Assembly: GCA_965116445.1 (NCBI GenBank)
Contig: OZ220688.1
Coordinates: 4,825,902 to 4,889,901, forward strand
DNA length: 64,000 nt
Direction of reading: 5' to 3'
DNA from: Multivorans sp965116445
Lineage (GTDB): Bacteria; Acidobacteriota; Thermoanaerobaculia; Multivoradales; Multivoraceae
The notes under the pieces were generated by a model that saw only the letters and a list, made by a program, of their open reading frames with translations, did not search any database and was not told the origin of the DNA. The translations under genes were made by a program, and so were the position numbers. Shown piece after piece: positions 1 through 7,591 of this stretch; the stretch's first letter is position 1; each line of letters starts with the position of its first letter.

Positions 1-1
1 G

Positions 2-556
2 CAGCACGGGTTCCCGTCGGGGATCGACAGCGGTACGGTTGTGCGTGGAGGCGTCCTGTTCGTGCGCGGTGGCGAGCGCGAACTGCAGTTCGACGATCTA
101 CCGCGGCCCCGTTGGCTGCTAGACGGCCTCTCGATCATCGACAGCGGCACGCCGGATCAGACGACGGGCGCCGTTGTGACGACGGTTCGCCGCCACTACG
201 AACAGGATCCTGATGGAGTTGCCGAGGCGCTCGATCGGATCGGCGCCGCGGCGGAGACGTTTCGTGAAGCCCTCGTCACGGACCGCGAACCTCAGGCGTC
301 GGCGGCGATCGCGGCGGGGCACCGCGGTCTCGTCGATCTGGGGGTTGTACCGCCCGCAATCGCTCGGCGGATAGGGCGGATCGAGGCCGCCGACGGTACG
401 GGCAAGATCTCCGGCGCTGGGGCGCTCGAGGGTGATTCGGCGGGAGCACTGATCTGCATGCTCGGCGGGCGCGATTCGGGGACGATCGAAGGCTTGTCGG
501 ATCTCGCGCCGGTCGATGCGCCCATCGGGGCGGATGGCCTGCGGTTCGAGGACTGA
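2..556 (+). CDS. Mevalonate kinase, C-terminal part (gene enters from left edge)
   Basis: GHMP-family kinase that phosphorylates mevalonate with ATP in the cytoplasm. Only the last 184 residues are visible; the frame is open to the first base, so the start lies outside the window. The visible part opens with HGFPSGIDSG, the mevalonate kinase signature carrying the catalytic Asp, and later has the third GHMP motif KISGAGALEGDSAG (around nt 404-445), which lines the phosphate site. The next genes are a mevalonate-type decarboxylase and isopentenyl phosphate kinase, which fits a mevalonate-pathway cluster, although 460 bases separate it from the decarboxylase. Other GHMP kinases such as phosphomevalonate kinase are possible, but the HGxPSGID form favours mevalonate kinase. 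Confidence 0.85.
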   Translation, partial: QHGFPSGIDSGTVVRGGVLFVRGGERELQFDDLPRPRWLLDGLSIIDSGTPDQTTGAVVTTVRRHYEQDPDGVAEALDRIGAAAETFREALVTDREPQASAAIAAGHRGLVDLGVVPPAIARRIGRIEAADGTGKISGAGALEGDSAGALICMLGGRDSGTIEGLSDLAPVDAPIGADGLRFED

Positions 557-740
557 TCAGCGCGCTCGCTGCTTCCCGGCGCCGCCCGGATGCGGACCAG
601 AGGGTCCGCGCACCCGGAGATCCGTTCCGGTACGGCTCGGTCTCCACAGGCAGATGGCATGAGACCGTTGCGGCCCGGAAGGTCACCTGGAGGCGAGTGG
701 GGGCTCTGCCTCATTCAGGGCACCGACGTCCAGCCCAGTC

Positions 741-901
741 GGGTCAGGAGGGGTCGGCTCCCAGGTGCCTCTGAACGAGCGACGGTCAACGCCCTCCCCG
801 GAACCGATGCCCAACCGGAGCGAGTGAAGCGGAGTGAGCGCCACCCCCTCCCATCTCCTCTGATGCGCTCACGTCACTTGGGAGCCGACCCCTCCTGACC
901 C
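741..901. repeat. Long inverted repeat in a gene-free gap (arms 741-767 and 875-901)
   Basis: Between the mevalonate kinase stop (556) and the decarboxylase start (1019) I see no credible gene. The gap holds an inverted repeat with 27-nt arms matching at 26 positions: GGGTCAGGAGGGGTCGGCTC (741-760, continuing to 767) and its complement at 875-901. The 107-nt centre shows no ORF with family features. A GCTCCGCC-type triplet repeat follows at about 917-936. The arms could form a cruciform, a strong RNA hairpin, or be ends of a small non-autonomous element; no flanking target duplication is obvious. Confidence 0.75.
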
Positions 902-1000
902 AAGACGGGCGGGTGCGTCCGCCGCTCCGCCGCTCCGCCGCTACACGCGCCGTCGCCGGCGCACCCGGTGGGAGGTGCGCGTCCGGCGGAGGACGGCGGG

Positions 1001-1006
1001 TAGGCT
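1001..1006 (+). promoter_or_regulatory. Possible -10 element ahead of the decarboxylase gene
   Basis: TAGGCT lies 12 bases before the ATG at 1019, with no Shine-Dalgarno sequence between. It resembles the stronger GCTAnnnT elements found elsewhere in this window, some of which would give leaderless transcripts. On its own the match is weak. Confidence 0.3.
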
Positions 1007-1018
1007 CGGCGGCGCGTC

Positions 1019-2092
1019 ATGGAGTCCACTCTCGAACCGGTGCGCGATCCGGGTCCGGTGACCGCGGAGGCGCCGTCGAACATCGCGTTCATCAAGTACT
1101 GGGGCGCCCGCGATCTCGAAGGCGGCGGTGAAGGCGGCGAAGGCCCCGTGCCCTTCAATCGGTCGCTGTCGATGACCCTCGATGCGTGCCGTTCCGTCTG
1201 TTCGGCGTCGCCCTTGGGAGACGGCGTGGAGGACGAGATCTGGTGGCTGGACCAGCCTGTCGGCGGCCGCCCGGGGGCGCCGGCGTCGCCGCCCCCGGCC
1301 TTTGCCGAGCGCACGAAGAGGCACCTCGACCGGCTGCGCGCGTGGTCGCGGAAAACGGCCGCGCCGTATGAAGGCGGGTTCCGCATCGCGACGTACAACA
1401 CGTTCCCGACGGCGGCGGGCATCGCGTCGTCGGCCTCCGGCTTCACGGCCCTGACGCTTGCCGTTGCCAGTTCGCTGGGCTTCGACCTGGCGCCGCGAAC
1501 GCTGTCGGACTTGTCGCGGAGCAGCGGTTCGGGCTCGGCCGCCCGCTCGGCCTGGGGCGGCTACGTGGAATGGCCCGGCGGCGACGGCAACGCCGGGGTG
1601 CAGGTCCTGGACGAGGGGGCCTGGCAGCTCTGCGATCTGGTCGCCGTCGTCGAAACAGGAGCGAAGAAGGTCTCGTCGCGGGACGGCCACCGGCGGGCTG
1701 TGAGCAGTCCGTACTTCGTGCCGCGTCTGGCCGCGCTCGACGGGAGGCTGGAGCGGGTCCGCAAGGCGCTCCGGGGCCGCGACTTCGAGGCCCTCGGCAG
1801 TGCGGTCGAGGAGGAGGGGATCGACCTGCACCTGATCGCGATGTCGTCTCGGCCGCCGGTCTACTACTGGTCGCCGGGGACGATCGAGGTGCTGGCGGCG
1901 GTTCGGGGACTTCGGGCCGACGGCGTGGCCGCGTACGCCACGATGGATGCTGGCGCGAACGTCCATGTGATCTGCCAGCCGGTCGACGCGGACCAGGTGG
2001 CGGACCGGCTGGGCGCTCAGGGCAGCGTCGAGCGCGTGCTGTGCGACCGCACCGGCGGGCCACCGCTGTGGCGCAGCGGAGCGGAGCTCTGA
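1019..2092 (+). CDS. mvaD: Diphosphomevalonate (or phosphomevalonate) decarboxylase
   Basis: GHMP-fold decarboxylase of the mevalonate pathway, 357 aa, about 30 residues longer than typical MvaD because of a Pro/Ala/Gly insert near residues 82-95. Residues 20-29 read SNIAFIKYWG with the catalytic-type Lys26; the ATP loop AGIASSASGF is at 133-142; SGSAARSAWGGY (171-182) supplies Ser and Arg176; MDAGANVH supplies Asp310. These match the Lys/Arg/Asp set of diphosphomevalonate decarboxylase. The adjacent isopentenyl phosphate kinase leaves open that the true substrate is phosphomevalonate, as in Roseiflexus and haloarchaea; sequence inspection cannot separate the two. The ATG has no visible ribosome site. 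Confidence 0.9.
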   Translation: MESTLEPVRDPGPVTAEAPSNIAFIKYWGARDLEGGGEGGEGPVPFNRSLSMTLDACRSVCSASPLGDGVEDEIWWLDQPVGGRPGAPASPPPAFAERTKRHLDRLRAWSRKTAAPYEGGFRIATYNTFPTAAGIASSASGFTALTLAVASSLGFDLAPRTLSDLSRSSGSGSAARSAWGGYVEWPGGDGNAGVQVLDEGAWQLCDLVAVVETGAKKVSSRDGHRRAVSSPYFVPRLAALDGRLERVRKALRGRDFEALGSAVEEEGIDLHLIAMSSRPPVYYWSPGTIEVLAAVRGLRADGVAAYATMDAGANVHVICQPVDADQVADRLGAQGSVERVLCDRTGGPPLWRSGAEL

Positions 2093-2169
2093 AGGTGGCG
2101 GGCGGCTCGAAACCGAACGGGAGCGACAGGGCGTCCCTGGCGGCCGAGCGCGGAACTCCGCCTTCGGCG

Positions 2170-2349
2170 GATGCCGGCGGGGACGCCGGCGCACCCAGTC
2201 CCGGATCGTTTGGCCACCCGGTGTCGCACGATGCGCGCGAACCAGATGCCGGCGGGGACGGCGGCGCACCCAGTCCCGGAGGGTCTGGCCATCCGGTGTC
2301 GCACGATGCGCGCGAACCAGATGCCGGCGGGGACGCCGGCGCACCCAGT
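2170..2349 (+). repeat. Tandem array, 75-nt period, of the dispersed hairpin repeat core (inverse orientation)
   Basis: Three copies of a 30-nt core beginning GATGCCGGCGGGGACGCC start at 2170, 2245 and 2320, an exact 75-nt period. The spacer, which includes GTGTCGCACGATGCGCGCGA, is nearly identical in the two full units. The core is the reverse complement of the intergenic repeat found at other gene ends in this window. The array occupies most of the gap between the decarboxylase stop (2092) and the kinase start. Because 75 is a multiple of three, the kinase frame stays open through it. Confidence 0.85.
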
Positions 2350-2388
2350 TCCGGAGCGTCTGGTCGTGGATCGTCCGGCAGGTTGAGC

Positions 2389-3225
2389 GTGACTCTGGTC
2401 AAGCTCGGCGGCAGCCTGATCACGGACAAGGCGAAGCCGCGAACCGTCCGGAAGGAGCGCCTTGAGCGGCTGGCGGCCGAGATTGCCGCCGGTTGGTCAG
2501 GCGGTGGTCTGATCGTTGGCCACGGCAGCGGCTCCTTCGGTCACCCGGAGGCGAAAGCGGCCGGCCTGGTGGGAGGTGCGGGCGGTCGCCGGCTCGGCAC
2601 GGCGGCCGACCGCATGGGGATCGCGCGGACGCAGGCCGCGGCGCAGGCTCTTCACCGCTTGATCGTCTCCAGTCTGGTCGATGCGGGCGTGGCGGCGTAC
2701 TCGCAACCGCCGTCCGGGTTCCTGGTCGCCGACGACGGGAAACCCCACGGACCACCTCCCGAACCCCTTGCCGAGGCGCTGCGGCTGGGCATGGTGCCGG
2801 TGACGATGGGCGACGTGGCGATGGATCGCCGCCGCGGCGCGGCGATCGTCTCGACGGAAACGGGGTTCGAGTTCCTGGCGGGTGCTCTGCCGACCCTTGG
2901 GATCACGGTGCGACGAGCCGTGTGGCTGGGCGTTGTACCCGGCGTTCTCAATGGCGAGGGCCGGCTGATTCCGCGCATCGATGCGACGAACATCGAGGCG
3001 GCCAGGACGGCCGCCGGGGGTTCGCCGGCAGTCGACGTGACCGGCGGCATGGAGCATCGCCTGGTCACCGCATGGCGTCTGGCCCGGGTCGGCGTCCCGT
3101 CGCTCATTCTGGACGGCCGCGAGCCGGGGCTGCTTCGGTCCGCGCTGCGCGATCCGGGAGGGGTCGCACAAGGCGTCGGTACACTCGTCTGCGCCGACCG
3201 GGGAGCGCGGAGTTCGCCCGCGTAG
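2389..3225 (+). CDS. Isopentenyl phosphate kinase
   Basis: Amino-acid-kinase-fold enzyme that phosphorylates isopentenyl phosphate to isopentenyl diphosphate, the last step of the archaeal-type alternative mevalonate pathway. The N-terminus VTLVKLGGSLIT and the segment GHGSGSFGH, carrying the His that marks IPK, are diagnostic; VTGGMEHRL near the C-terminus is the usual K/G-rich nucleotide-binding stretch. With the GTG start at 2389 (GGCAGG six bases upstream) it has 278 aa, near the usual 260. A TTG at 2383 is an alternative. The frame is open back to a GTG at 2095, right after the decarboxylase stop with GGAG upstream; that start would add a 98-residue tail encoded by the tandem repeat. I prefer the short form. 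Confidence 0.88.
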   Translation: MTLVKLGGSLITDKAKPRTVRKERLERLAAEIAAGWSGGGLIVGHGSGSFGHPEAKAAGLVGGAGGRRLGTAADRMGIARTQAAAQALHRLIVSSLVDAGVAAYSQPPSGFLVADDGKPHGPPPEPLAEALRLGMVPVTMGDVAMDRRRGAAIVSTETGFEFLAGALPTLGITVRRAVWLGVVPGVLNGEGRLIPRIDATNIEAARTAAGGSPAVDVTGGMEHRLVTAWRLARVGVPSLILDGREPGLLRSALRDPGGVAQGVGTLVCADRGARSSPA

Positions 3226-3262
3226 GCAGACGCGGCCGCCACATGACGGGGCCGCCGGCAAC

Positions 3263-3949
3263 ATGACCGTACGCGCAAGCAGCACCGTCGAGGACTACCT
3301 GAAGTGCATCTTCCGGGCCGAACACGAGGCGCGGCAGAGCGGGCAGGACGACCTTGTGCCGATGGGCCGTATCGCGGCCCTCCTGGAGGTGGCCCCGGCC
3401 TCGGTCACCGCGATGATGAAGACCCTGGCCGAGTCCGGTCTGATCGCCTACGAGCCCTACAGCGGCGTCCGGCTGGAGCCCGCGGGCCGCAAGCTGGCCG
3501 CGCATGTCCTCAGGCGGCACCGGCTGGTCGAGCTGTTTCTCGTGAACGTGATGGGGTTCGACTGGAGCGAGGTCCATTCCGAAGCCGAACTGCTCGAGCA
3601 CGCCGTTTCCGAACGGATGATCGAGCGGATGGACGAGATGCTGGGCCATCCGTCGGTCGACCCCCACGGCGATCCGATCCCCAGCGCTGACGGTCACATC
3701 GAGATCGTGGACCATCCCAGCCTGTTGAAGTGCCCGCTGAATTGCACGGTCGAGGTGGTACGGGTCACCGATCAGGACGCCGAGTTCCTGCGCTTCGCCG
3801 ATCGCGAGGGCCTGGCGCCGGGCAGGTCGGTCGAGGTCGCGGCGCGGGACGAAACGGCCGGCAGCGTCGCGGTGATCTCGGGCGCCGGGCAGCTCAGCCT
3901 GGGTTTCCCGGCCGCGTCCAAGGTTCTTGTGCGCGAGGTGGGCTCCTAG
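3263..3949 (+). CDS. DtxR/MntR-family metal-dependent transcriptional regulator
   Basis: Cytoplasmic DNA-binding regulator that normally represses iron or manganese uptake genes when bound to metal. 228 aa. Residues 1-70 form the winged helix (STVEDYLKCIF at the start, then MGRIAALLEVAPASVTAMMKTLAESGLI as the helix-turn-helix region); residues 70-150 are the metal-binding dimerisation region (RRHRLVELFLVNVMG, HPSVDPHGDPIPSADG); the last 75 residues resemble an SH3/FeoA-like domain. The ATG at 3263 aligns with the family; another ATG at 3242 is out of family register. No target operator or metal transporter is visible nearby, so the metal is unknown. Confidence 0.85.
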   Translation: MTVRASSTVEDYLKCIFRAEHEARQSGQDDLVPMGRIAALLEVAPASVTAMMKTLAESGLIAYEPYSGVRLEPAGRKLAAHVLRRHRLVELFLVNVMGFDWSEVHSEAELLEHAVSERMIERMDEMLGHPSVDPHGDPIPSADGHIEIVDHPSLLKCPLNCTVEVVRVTDQDAEFLRFADREGLAPGRSVEVAARDETAGSVAVISGAGQLSLGFPAASKVLVREVGS

Positions 3950-3963
3950 TCCTGGTTCGTGGT

Positions 3964-4068
3964 GCGGCAGAAGATCCAGACCGTCGCTTCGCGCCGGATG
4001 CCGGCGGGGACGCCGGCGCACCCAGTGGCGGAGAGCAGCCGGTGGGTGGTGCACGCGGTTTCTGCGGC
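3964..4068 (-). repeat. Structured intergenic repeat, copy between convergent genes
   Basis: Core in inverse orientation at 3985-4026 (GCGCCGGATGCCGGCGGGGA onward to CACCCAGT). Flanking arms GCGGCAGAA (3964-3972) and TTCTGCGGC (4060-4068) are complementary except for one base, so the whole unit can fold as a stem enclosing two hairpins. It lies between the DtxR-type gene stop and the convergent biotin carrier gene stop. Confidence 0.75.
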
Positions 4069-4076
4069 GCAAGCTT

Positions 4077-4637
4077 CTAGCTTGCCGTGTCTTCGCCGGT
4101 CGGGGTCACGACGAAGAGCGGATCGCCGCCGTCGACGGTCTGACCGACCTCGACCAGGAGCTTCTCCAGGCGGCCATCGATCTCCGACGGGATCTCGTTT
4201 TCCATCTTCATTGCCTCGAGCACGAGGACGCCCTGGCCGGACGCGACGTCCTCGCCTTCACGGACGAGCAACGCGGTGACGCGGCCGGGCATGTAGGCCG
4301 ACGCTTCAAAGGCGCCGTCCTGGCTCCGGGCGGCGGCCGCGGCGACGTCCCGGGACAGGGGGTCGATCACCCGCACCTCGTCGCCGTCGACGACGTAGAC
4401 TCCCTTGCCGAGGGCCCGCACGCTGGCGGTCGTCTGACGTCCGTCCACGATCACGCTCAGCACGTCCGGCCGGCCCGCGGTGGCCGCATCGACCCGGTAC
4501 TTGCGTCCGTCGACGGCGATCGTCCAGTTGCCGTCCTCTCCGGCCTCCGCCTCGACCTGGACCTCGCGGTCCGCGGTGGTCACGATCAGTTCCAGATCGA
4601 GGCCCTCCTGCTGTCGCGTCGCGCGGCGAGGCGCCAA
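4077..4637 (-). CDS. Acyl-CoA carboxylase biotin carrier part (separate frame)
   Basis: C-terminal region of an acyl-CoA carboxylase alpha subunit: a BT-type linker followed by a biotinyl domain. The biotin attachment motif EAMKMENEI lies near residues 140-150 of the 186-codon frame. In propionyl/methylcrotonyl-CoA carboxylases this region is usually fused to biotin carboxylase. Here its frame overlaps the end of the biotin carboxylase frame by 52 nt, shifted by one. The only upstream initiator is a poor TTG at 4637; a GTG four bases after the biotin carboxylase stop is another choice. I think a single-base indel, real or from assembly, has split one gene. Confidence 0.8.
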   Translation of the reverse strand: MAPRRATRQQEGLDLELIVTTADREVQVEAEAGEDGNWTIAVDGRKYRVDAATAGRPDVLSVIVDGRQTTASVRALGKGVYVVDGDEVRVIDPLSRDVAAAAARSQDGAFEASAYMPGRVTALLVREGEDVASGQGVLVLEAMKMENEIPSEIDGRLEKLLVEVGQTVDGGDPLFVVTPTGEDTAS

Positions 4638-6130
4638 TTGGACCGCGCGGCGGCGTCGGAAGACGCGGCCGGGGCGTCGTTCGCCTGGTTCCGGTCGAGA
4701 TGGGCGAGGACCGCGGCCAGAACCGGCAGGTCGCCTTCCAGGGCATCTCCGCCAGCAGTGGACTCCCGGAGGTCGCCATTCTCCAGCTTGCGGTCGAGCA
4801 TCGAGATGTCCATGTTGCCGGCGAGGAAGTCCTCGTCCTCGAGCAACAGCTCGAACAGGGCCAGGTTCGTGCGGATGCCCTCGACGCGAGTTTCGGCCAG
4901 GGCCCGTCGCAGCCGCGCCAGCGCCTGGTTCCGGTCGTGGCCCCAGACGATCAGCTTGGCGAGCATCGGGTCGTAGTGGATCGACACCTCGCAGCCCTCG
5001 TAGACGCCGCAGTCGTTGCGCACGCCCGGGCCTTCGGGCAGACGGAGCAGTTCGATCTTCCCGGGCGATGGAGCGAAGCCGCGGAACGGGTCCTCCGCGT
5101 AGAGGCGGACTTCGACCGCGTGGCCGCGGGGTTCCATGCCGCCCACCATGGCGTCCGGCAGCGGCTCTCCGGCCGCGATGTCAAGCTGCGCGGCCACGAG
5201 GTCGACGCCGGTGACCAGCTCGGTCACCGGGTGCTCGACCTGGATCCGCGTGTTCATCTCGAGGAAGTAGAACGCGCCCTCGGGATCGAGAAGGAACTCG
5301 ACCGTGCCGGCCCCCACGTAGTTCACGGTTTCCGCGGCGCGCACCGCGGCCTCGCCCATCCGCCGGCGCAGGTCCGGGTCGACGACCGGCGAGGGAGCTT
5401 CCTCGACGACCTTCTGGTGGCGTCGCTGAAGCGAACACTCCCGCTCTCCGAGAGAGACGACGCGGCCGTGCTGGTCGCCGAGGATCTGGATCTCGACGTG
5501 GCGCGGTCGCTCGACGAAGCGCTCGATGTAGACGGAGGCGTCGCCAAAGCTCGCGCCGGCCTCCGATGAGGCGCCCCGGAACGCGGCCTCGAGTTCCTTT
5601 TCCTCGCGCACCAGGCGCATCCCCTTGCCGCCGCCGCCGGCCGACGCCTTGAGCATTACCGGGTAGCCGATCTCCCGGGCCGCGTCGCGCGCCGATCCGG
5701 CGTCGGCGAGCGGCTCGGTTCCGCCGGGCACGATCGGCACGCCGGCGGCCGTCATCAGGCGCCGGCTCTCGATCTTCGACCCCATCGCCGCGATCGCACT
5801 CGAAGACGGGCCGATGAAGGTCACGCCACGCTCCTCGCATCGGCGCGCGAAATCGGCGTTCTCGGACAGGAAGCCGTAGCCGGGGTGGATCGCGTCGGCC
5901 CCGATGTCCCTGGCGAGGTCCACGATTCTGCCCGCCTGCAGATAGCTCGAGGCCGAGGGCGCCGGGCCGATGCAGTGTGCCTCGTCGGCCATCTGTGTCG
6001 CCAGGCCGTCTCGGTCCGCGTCGGAATAGACGGCGACGGAGACGATGCCGCGCTCCCGTAGCGCCCTGATGATGCGCACCGCGATCTCTCCGCGGTTCGC
6101 GACCAGCACCTTCTGCAACCCGTTCGTCAT
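4586..6130 (-). CDS. Acyl-CoA carboxylase alpha chain, biotin carboxylase part
   Basis: ATP-grasp enzyme that carboxylates biotin with bicarbonate and ATP, cytoplasmic. 514 aa. N-terminal VLVANRGEIAVRIIRAL, the Gly-rich ATP loop KASAGGGGKGM (about 160-170), HVEIQILGD, FLEMNTRIQVEHPVTE and the C-terminal domain segment GHAVEVRLYAEDP are all present. The end SNWRLAARR corresponds to the linker of fused alpha subunits, after which the frame runs into unrelated residues and a stop, whereas the natural continuation is in the overlapping carrier frame. ATG start at 6130, about ten bases below a good -10 element. The beta subunit homologue is at 24.4 kb. Propionyl-CoA is a likely substrate, not proven. 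Confidence 0.9.
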   Translation of the reverse strand: MTNGLQKVLVANRGEIAVRIIRALRERGIVSVAVYSDADRDGLATQMADEAHCIGPAPSASSYLQAGRIVDLARDIGADAIHPGYGFLSENADFARRCEERGVTFIGPSSSAIAAMGSKIESRRLMTAAGVPIVPGGTEPLADAGSARDAAREIGYPVMLKASAGGGGKGMRLVREEKELEAAFRGASSEAGASFGDASVYIERFVERPRHVEIQILGDQHGRVVSLGERECSLQRRHQKVVEEAPSPVVDPDLRRRMGEAAVRAAETVNYVGAGTVEFLLDPEGAFYFLEMNTRIQVEHPVTELVTGVDLVAAQLDIAAGEPLPDAMVGGMEPRGHAVEVRLYAEDPFRGFAPSPGKIELLRLPEGPGVRNDCGVYEGCEVSIHYDPMLAKLIVWGHDRNQALARLRRALAETRVEGIRTNLALFELLLEDEDFLAGNMDISMLDRKLENGDLRESTAGGDALEGDLPVLAAVLAHLDRNQANDAPAASSDAAARSNWRLAARRDSRRASIWN

Positions 6131-6140
6131 GCGAGGGGCG

Positions 6141-6148
6141 ATCCTAGC
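6141..6148 (-). promoter_or_regulatory. Probable -10 promoter element for the biotin carboxylase gene
   Basis: Minus strand reads GCTAGGAT, matching the recurrent GCTAnnnT form. It ends ten bases before the ATG at 6130, predicting a leader of only a few bases and no Shine-Dalgarno sequence. It lies back to back with the plus-strand element at 6174-6181. Confidence 0.5.
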
Positions 6149-6173
6149 CCCGAAAGCTCCGCGACACGCGGGA

Positions 6174-6181
6174 GCTATAGT
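6174..6181 (+). promoter_or_regulatory. Probable -10 promoter element for the solute-binding protein gene
   Basis: GCTATAGT sits 27 bases before the ATG at 6208, with AGGAGGAGAG as ribosome site in between. No convincing -35 box is seen about 17 bases upstream. Confidence 0.55.
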
Positions 6182-6207
6182 GTCTACTCCAATCAGGAGG
6201 AGAGACG

Positions 6208-7575
6208 ATGAGCATGGAAGGAAGCCTCGGACAGGATGGTGGCGGACGTGGAACCTGGGGTCCTCCGGTGACCAGGAAGTCTCTGATGCGAGGCGGCCTT
6301 GCCGCGCTGCTCGTCGCGCCTTGGACGGCGTCTTCGCTCGGCGCCGGCGGCAGCCAGGAATCGGGCGATTCGGAGGCCGAAGCCTCGGGCCGGACTCAGG
6401 GTGCGGGCGCCACCAGCGACGAGATCGTCCTTGGCGTGTCCGCCGCCTTCTCGGGTCCGTCGCGGGGTCTGGGCGCCGAGCTTTACCGGGGCGCCACCGC
6501 GTACTTCAACCACGTGAACGACAACGGCGGCATCGAGGGCCGGAAGCTCAGTCTGAGGCTCTACGACGACGGGTACCAGCCGGACCCGTGCGTTCAGAAC
6601 ACGATGCGGCTCATGCTGGAGGACAAGGTGTTCCTCCTGTTCGGCTATGTGGGAACGCCGACGGTGACTCGCGTTCTGCCGATTCTCAAGAAGTTCCAGA
6701 ACGAGAGCATCTTCCTGTTCTTCCCCTTTACCGGCGCCCAACCGCAGCGCGAGCCGCCCTACGGCGATTTCGCGTTCAACCTGCGGGCTTCGTACAACCA
6801 GGAGACGGAGGGCCTCGTCGACAACCTGGTACGCATCGGCAAGCGGCGGATCGCGGTCTTCTACCAGATCGACGCGTACGGACGCAGCGGCTGGGCGGGG
6901 GTCAGGGCGGCCCTGGCGAAGCACGGCGAGAAGCTCGCCGGCGAGGCGACCTACAGCCGGGGCGAGAAGTTCACGGGCAGCATGCGCAAGCAGGTGGAGA
7001 TTCTGCAGGGCGTCTCGCCGGATGCGGTGATCTGCGTCGGTGCCTACGCGGCCTGCGCCGCCTTCGCGCGCGATGCGGTGGACCTGGGGCTGGAGGTTCC
7101 GATCGCCAACCTGTCCTTCGTGGGTAGCGAGAACCTGCTCAAGCTTCTCGTTGAAGGCCGCCTGGACAGTGAGAAGTACACCCGGCTGCTGATCAACTCC
7201 CAGGTCGTTCCGAGCTACGAGGACACCTCGATTCCGGCAGTGAGGGAGTATCGCGAGTTGATGGCCCGGTACGACTCCAAGGTCCCTGAAGAGTTGACCC
7301 AGGAGGAGTACACGCCCTTCCCGCACAGCTTCGGCAGTCTCGAGGGGTTTCTGAACGCGAAGCTGCTGGCGGAGATCCTCCGGCGGTTGGGACCGAATCC
7401 GGATCGCGCCGGGTTGGAAGAGGCGGTGTTCTCGATTCGCGACTTCGATCTTGGAATCAGCGAGCAGGTCTCGTTCGGGCCCGACCGGAGGCAGGGACTG
7501 CAGCGCGTGTACCACACCGTAGTTGACAACGGCCGGTTCGTGCCGCTGGATGACTGGGGCGCCCGGTTCGCGTGA
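6208..7575 (+). CDS. Periplasmic solute-binding protein, branched-chain amino acid (LivJ-like) family
   Basis: Type I periplasmic binding protein, 455 aa. After a cytoplasmic-type N-terminus, TRKSLMRGGLAALLVAPWT (about 22-40) looks like a signal segment with an RK variant of a Tat motif, followed by a low-complexity Ser/Glu/Gly linker. The mature part starts EIVLGVSAAFSGPSRGLGAE, typical of the family, and continues with GTPTVTRVLPILKKF and AVFYQIDAYGRSGW. Strong AGGAGG ribosome site. No ABC permease or ATPase is adjacent; instead a membrane receptor and an MFS carrier follow, so it may present ligand to a receptor rather than feed an ABC importer. The ligand cannot be inferred. Confidence 0.85.
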   Translation: MSMEGSLGQDGGGRGTWGPPVTRKSLMRGGLAALLVAPWTASSLGAGGSQESGDSEAEASGRTQGAGATSDEIVLGVSAAFSGPSRGLGAELYRGATAYFNHVNDNGGIEGRKLSLRLYDDGYQPDPCVQNTMRLMLEDKVFLLFGYVGTPTVTRVLPILKKFQNESIFLFFPFTGAQPQREPPYGDFAFNLRASYNQETEGLVDNLVRIGKRRIAVFYQIDAYGRSGWAGVRAALAKHGEKLAGEATYSRGEKFTGSMRKQVEILQGVSPDAVICVGAYAACAAFARDAVDLGLEVPIANLSFVGSENLLKLLVEGRLDSEKYTRLLINSQVVPSYEDTSIPAVREYRELMARYDSKVPEELTQEEYTPFPHSFGSLEGFLNAKLLAEILRRLGPNPDRAGLEEAVFSIRDFDLGISEQVSFGPDRRQGLQRVYHTVVDNGRFVPLDDWGARFA

Positions 7576-7591
7576 GATCGGTTCTCCACAG

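Noticed and set aside
590..898. 102-codon plus-strand ORF in the gap after mevalonate kinase
   Set aside because: Arg/Pro-rich composition, no ribosome site, spans the inverted repeat, no recognisable domain.
2170..2349. CRISPR array
   Set aside because: Repeat period of 75 nt with near-identical spacers, only three units, no cas genes; it belongs to the dispersed hairpin repeat family.
1570..3225. 551-codon frame starting inside the decarboxylase gene and ending as IPK
   Set aside because: The first half overlaps mvaD in another frame and is Arg/Gly-rich; only the IPK part is supported. The shorter possibility of a start at 2095 is kept as a note.
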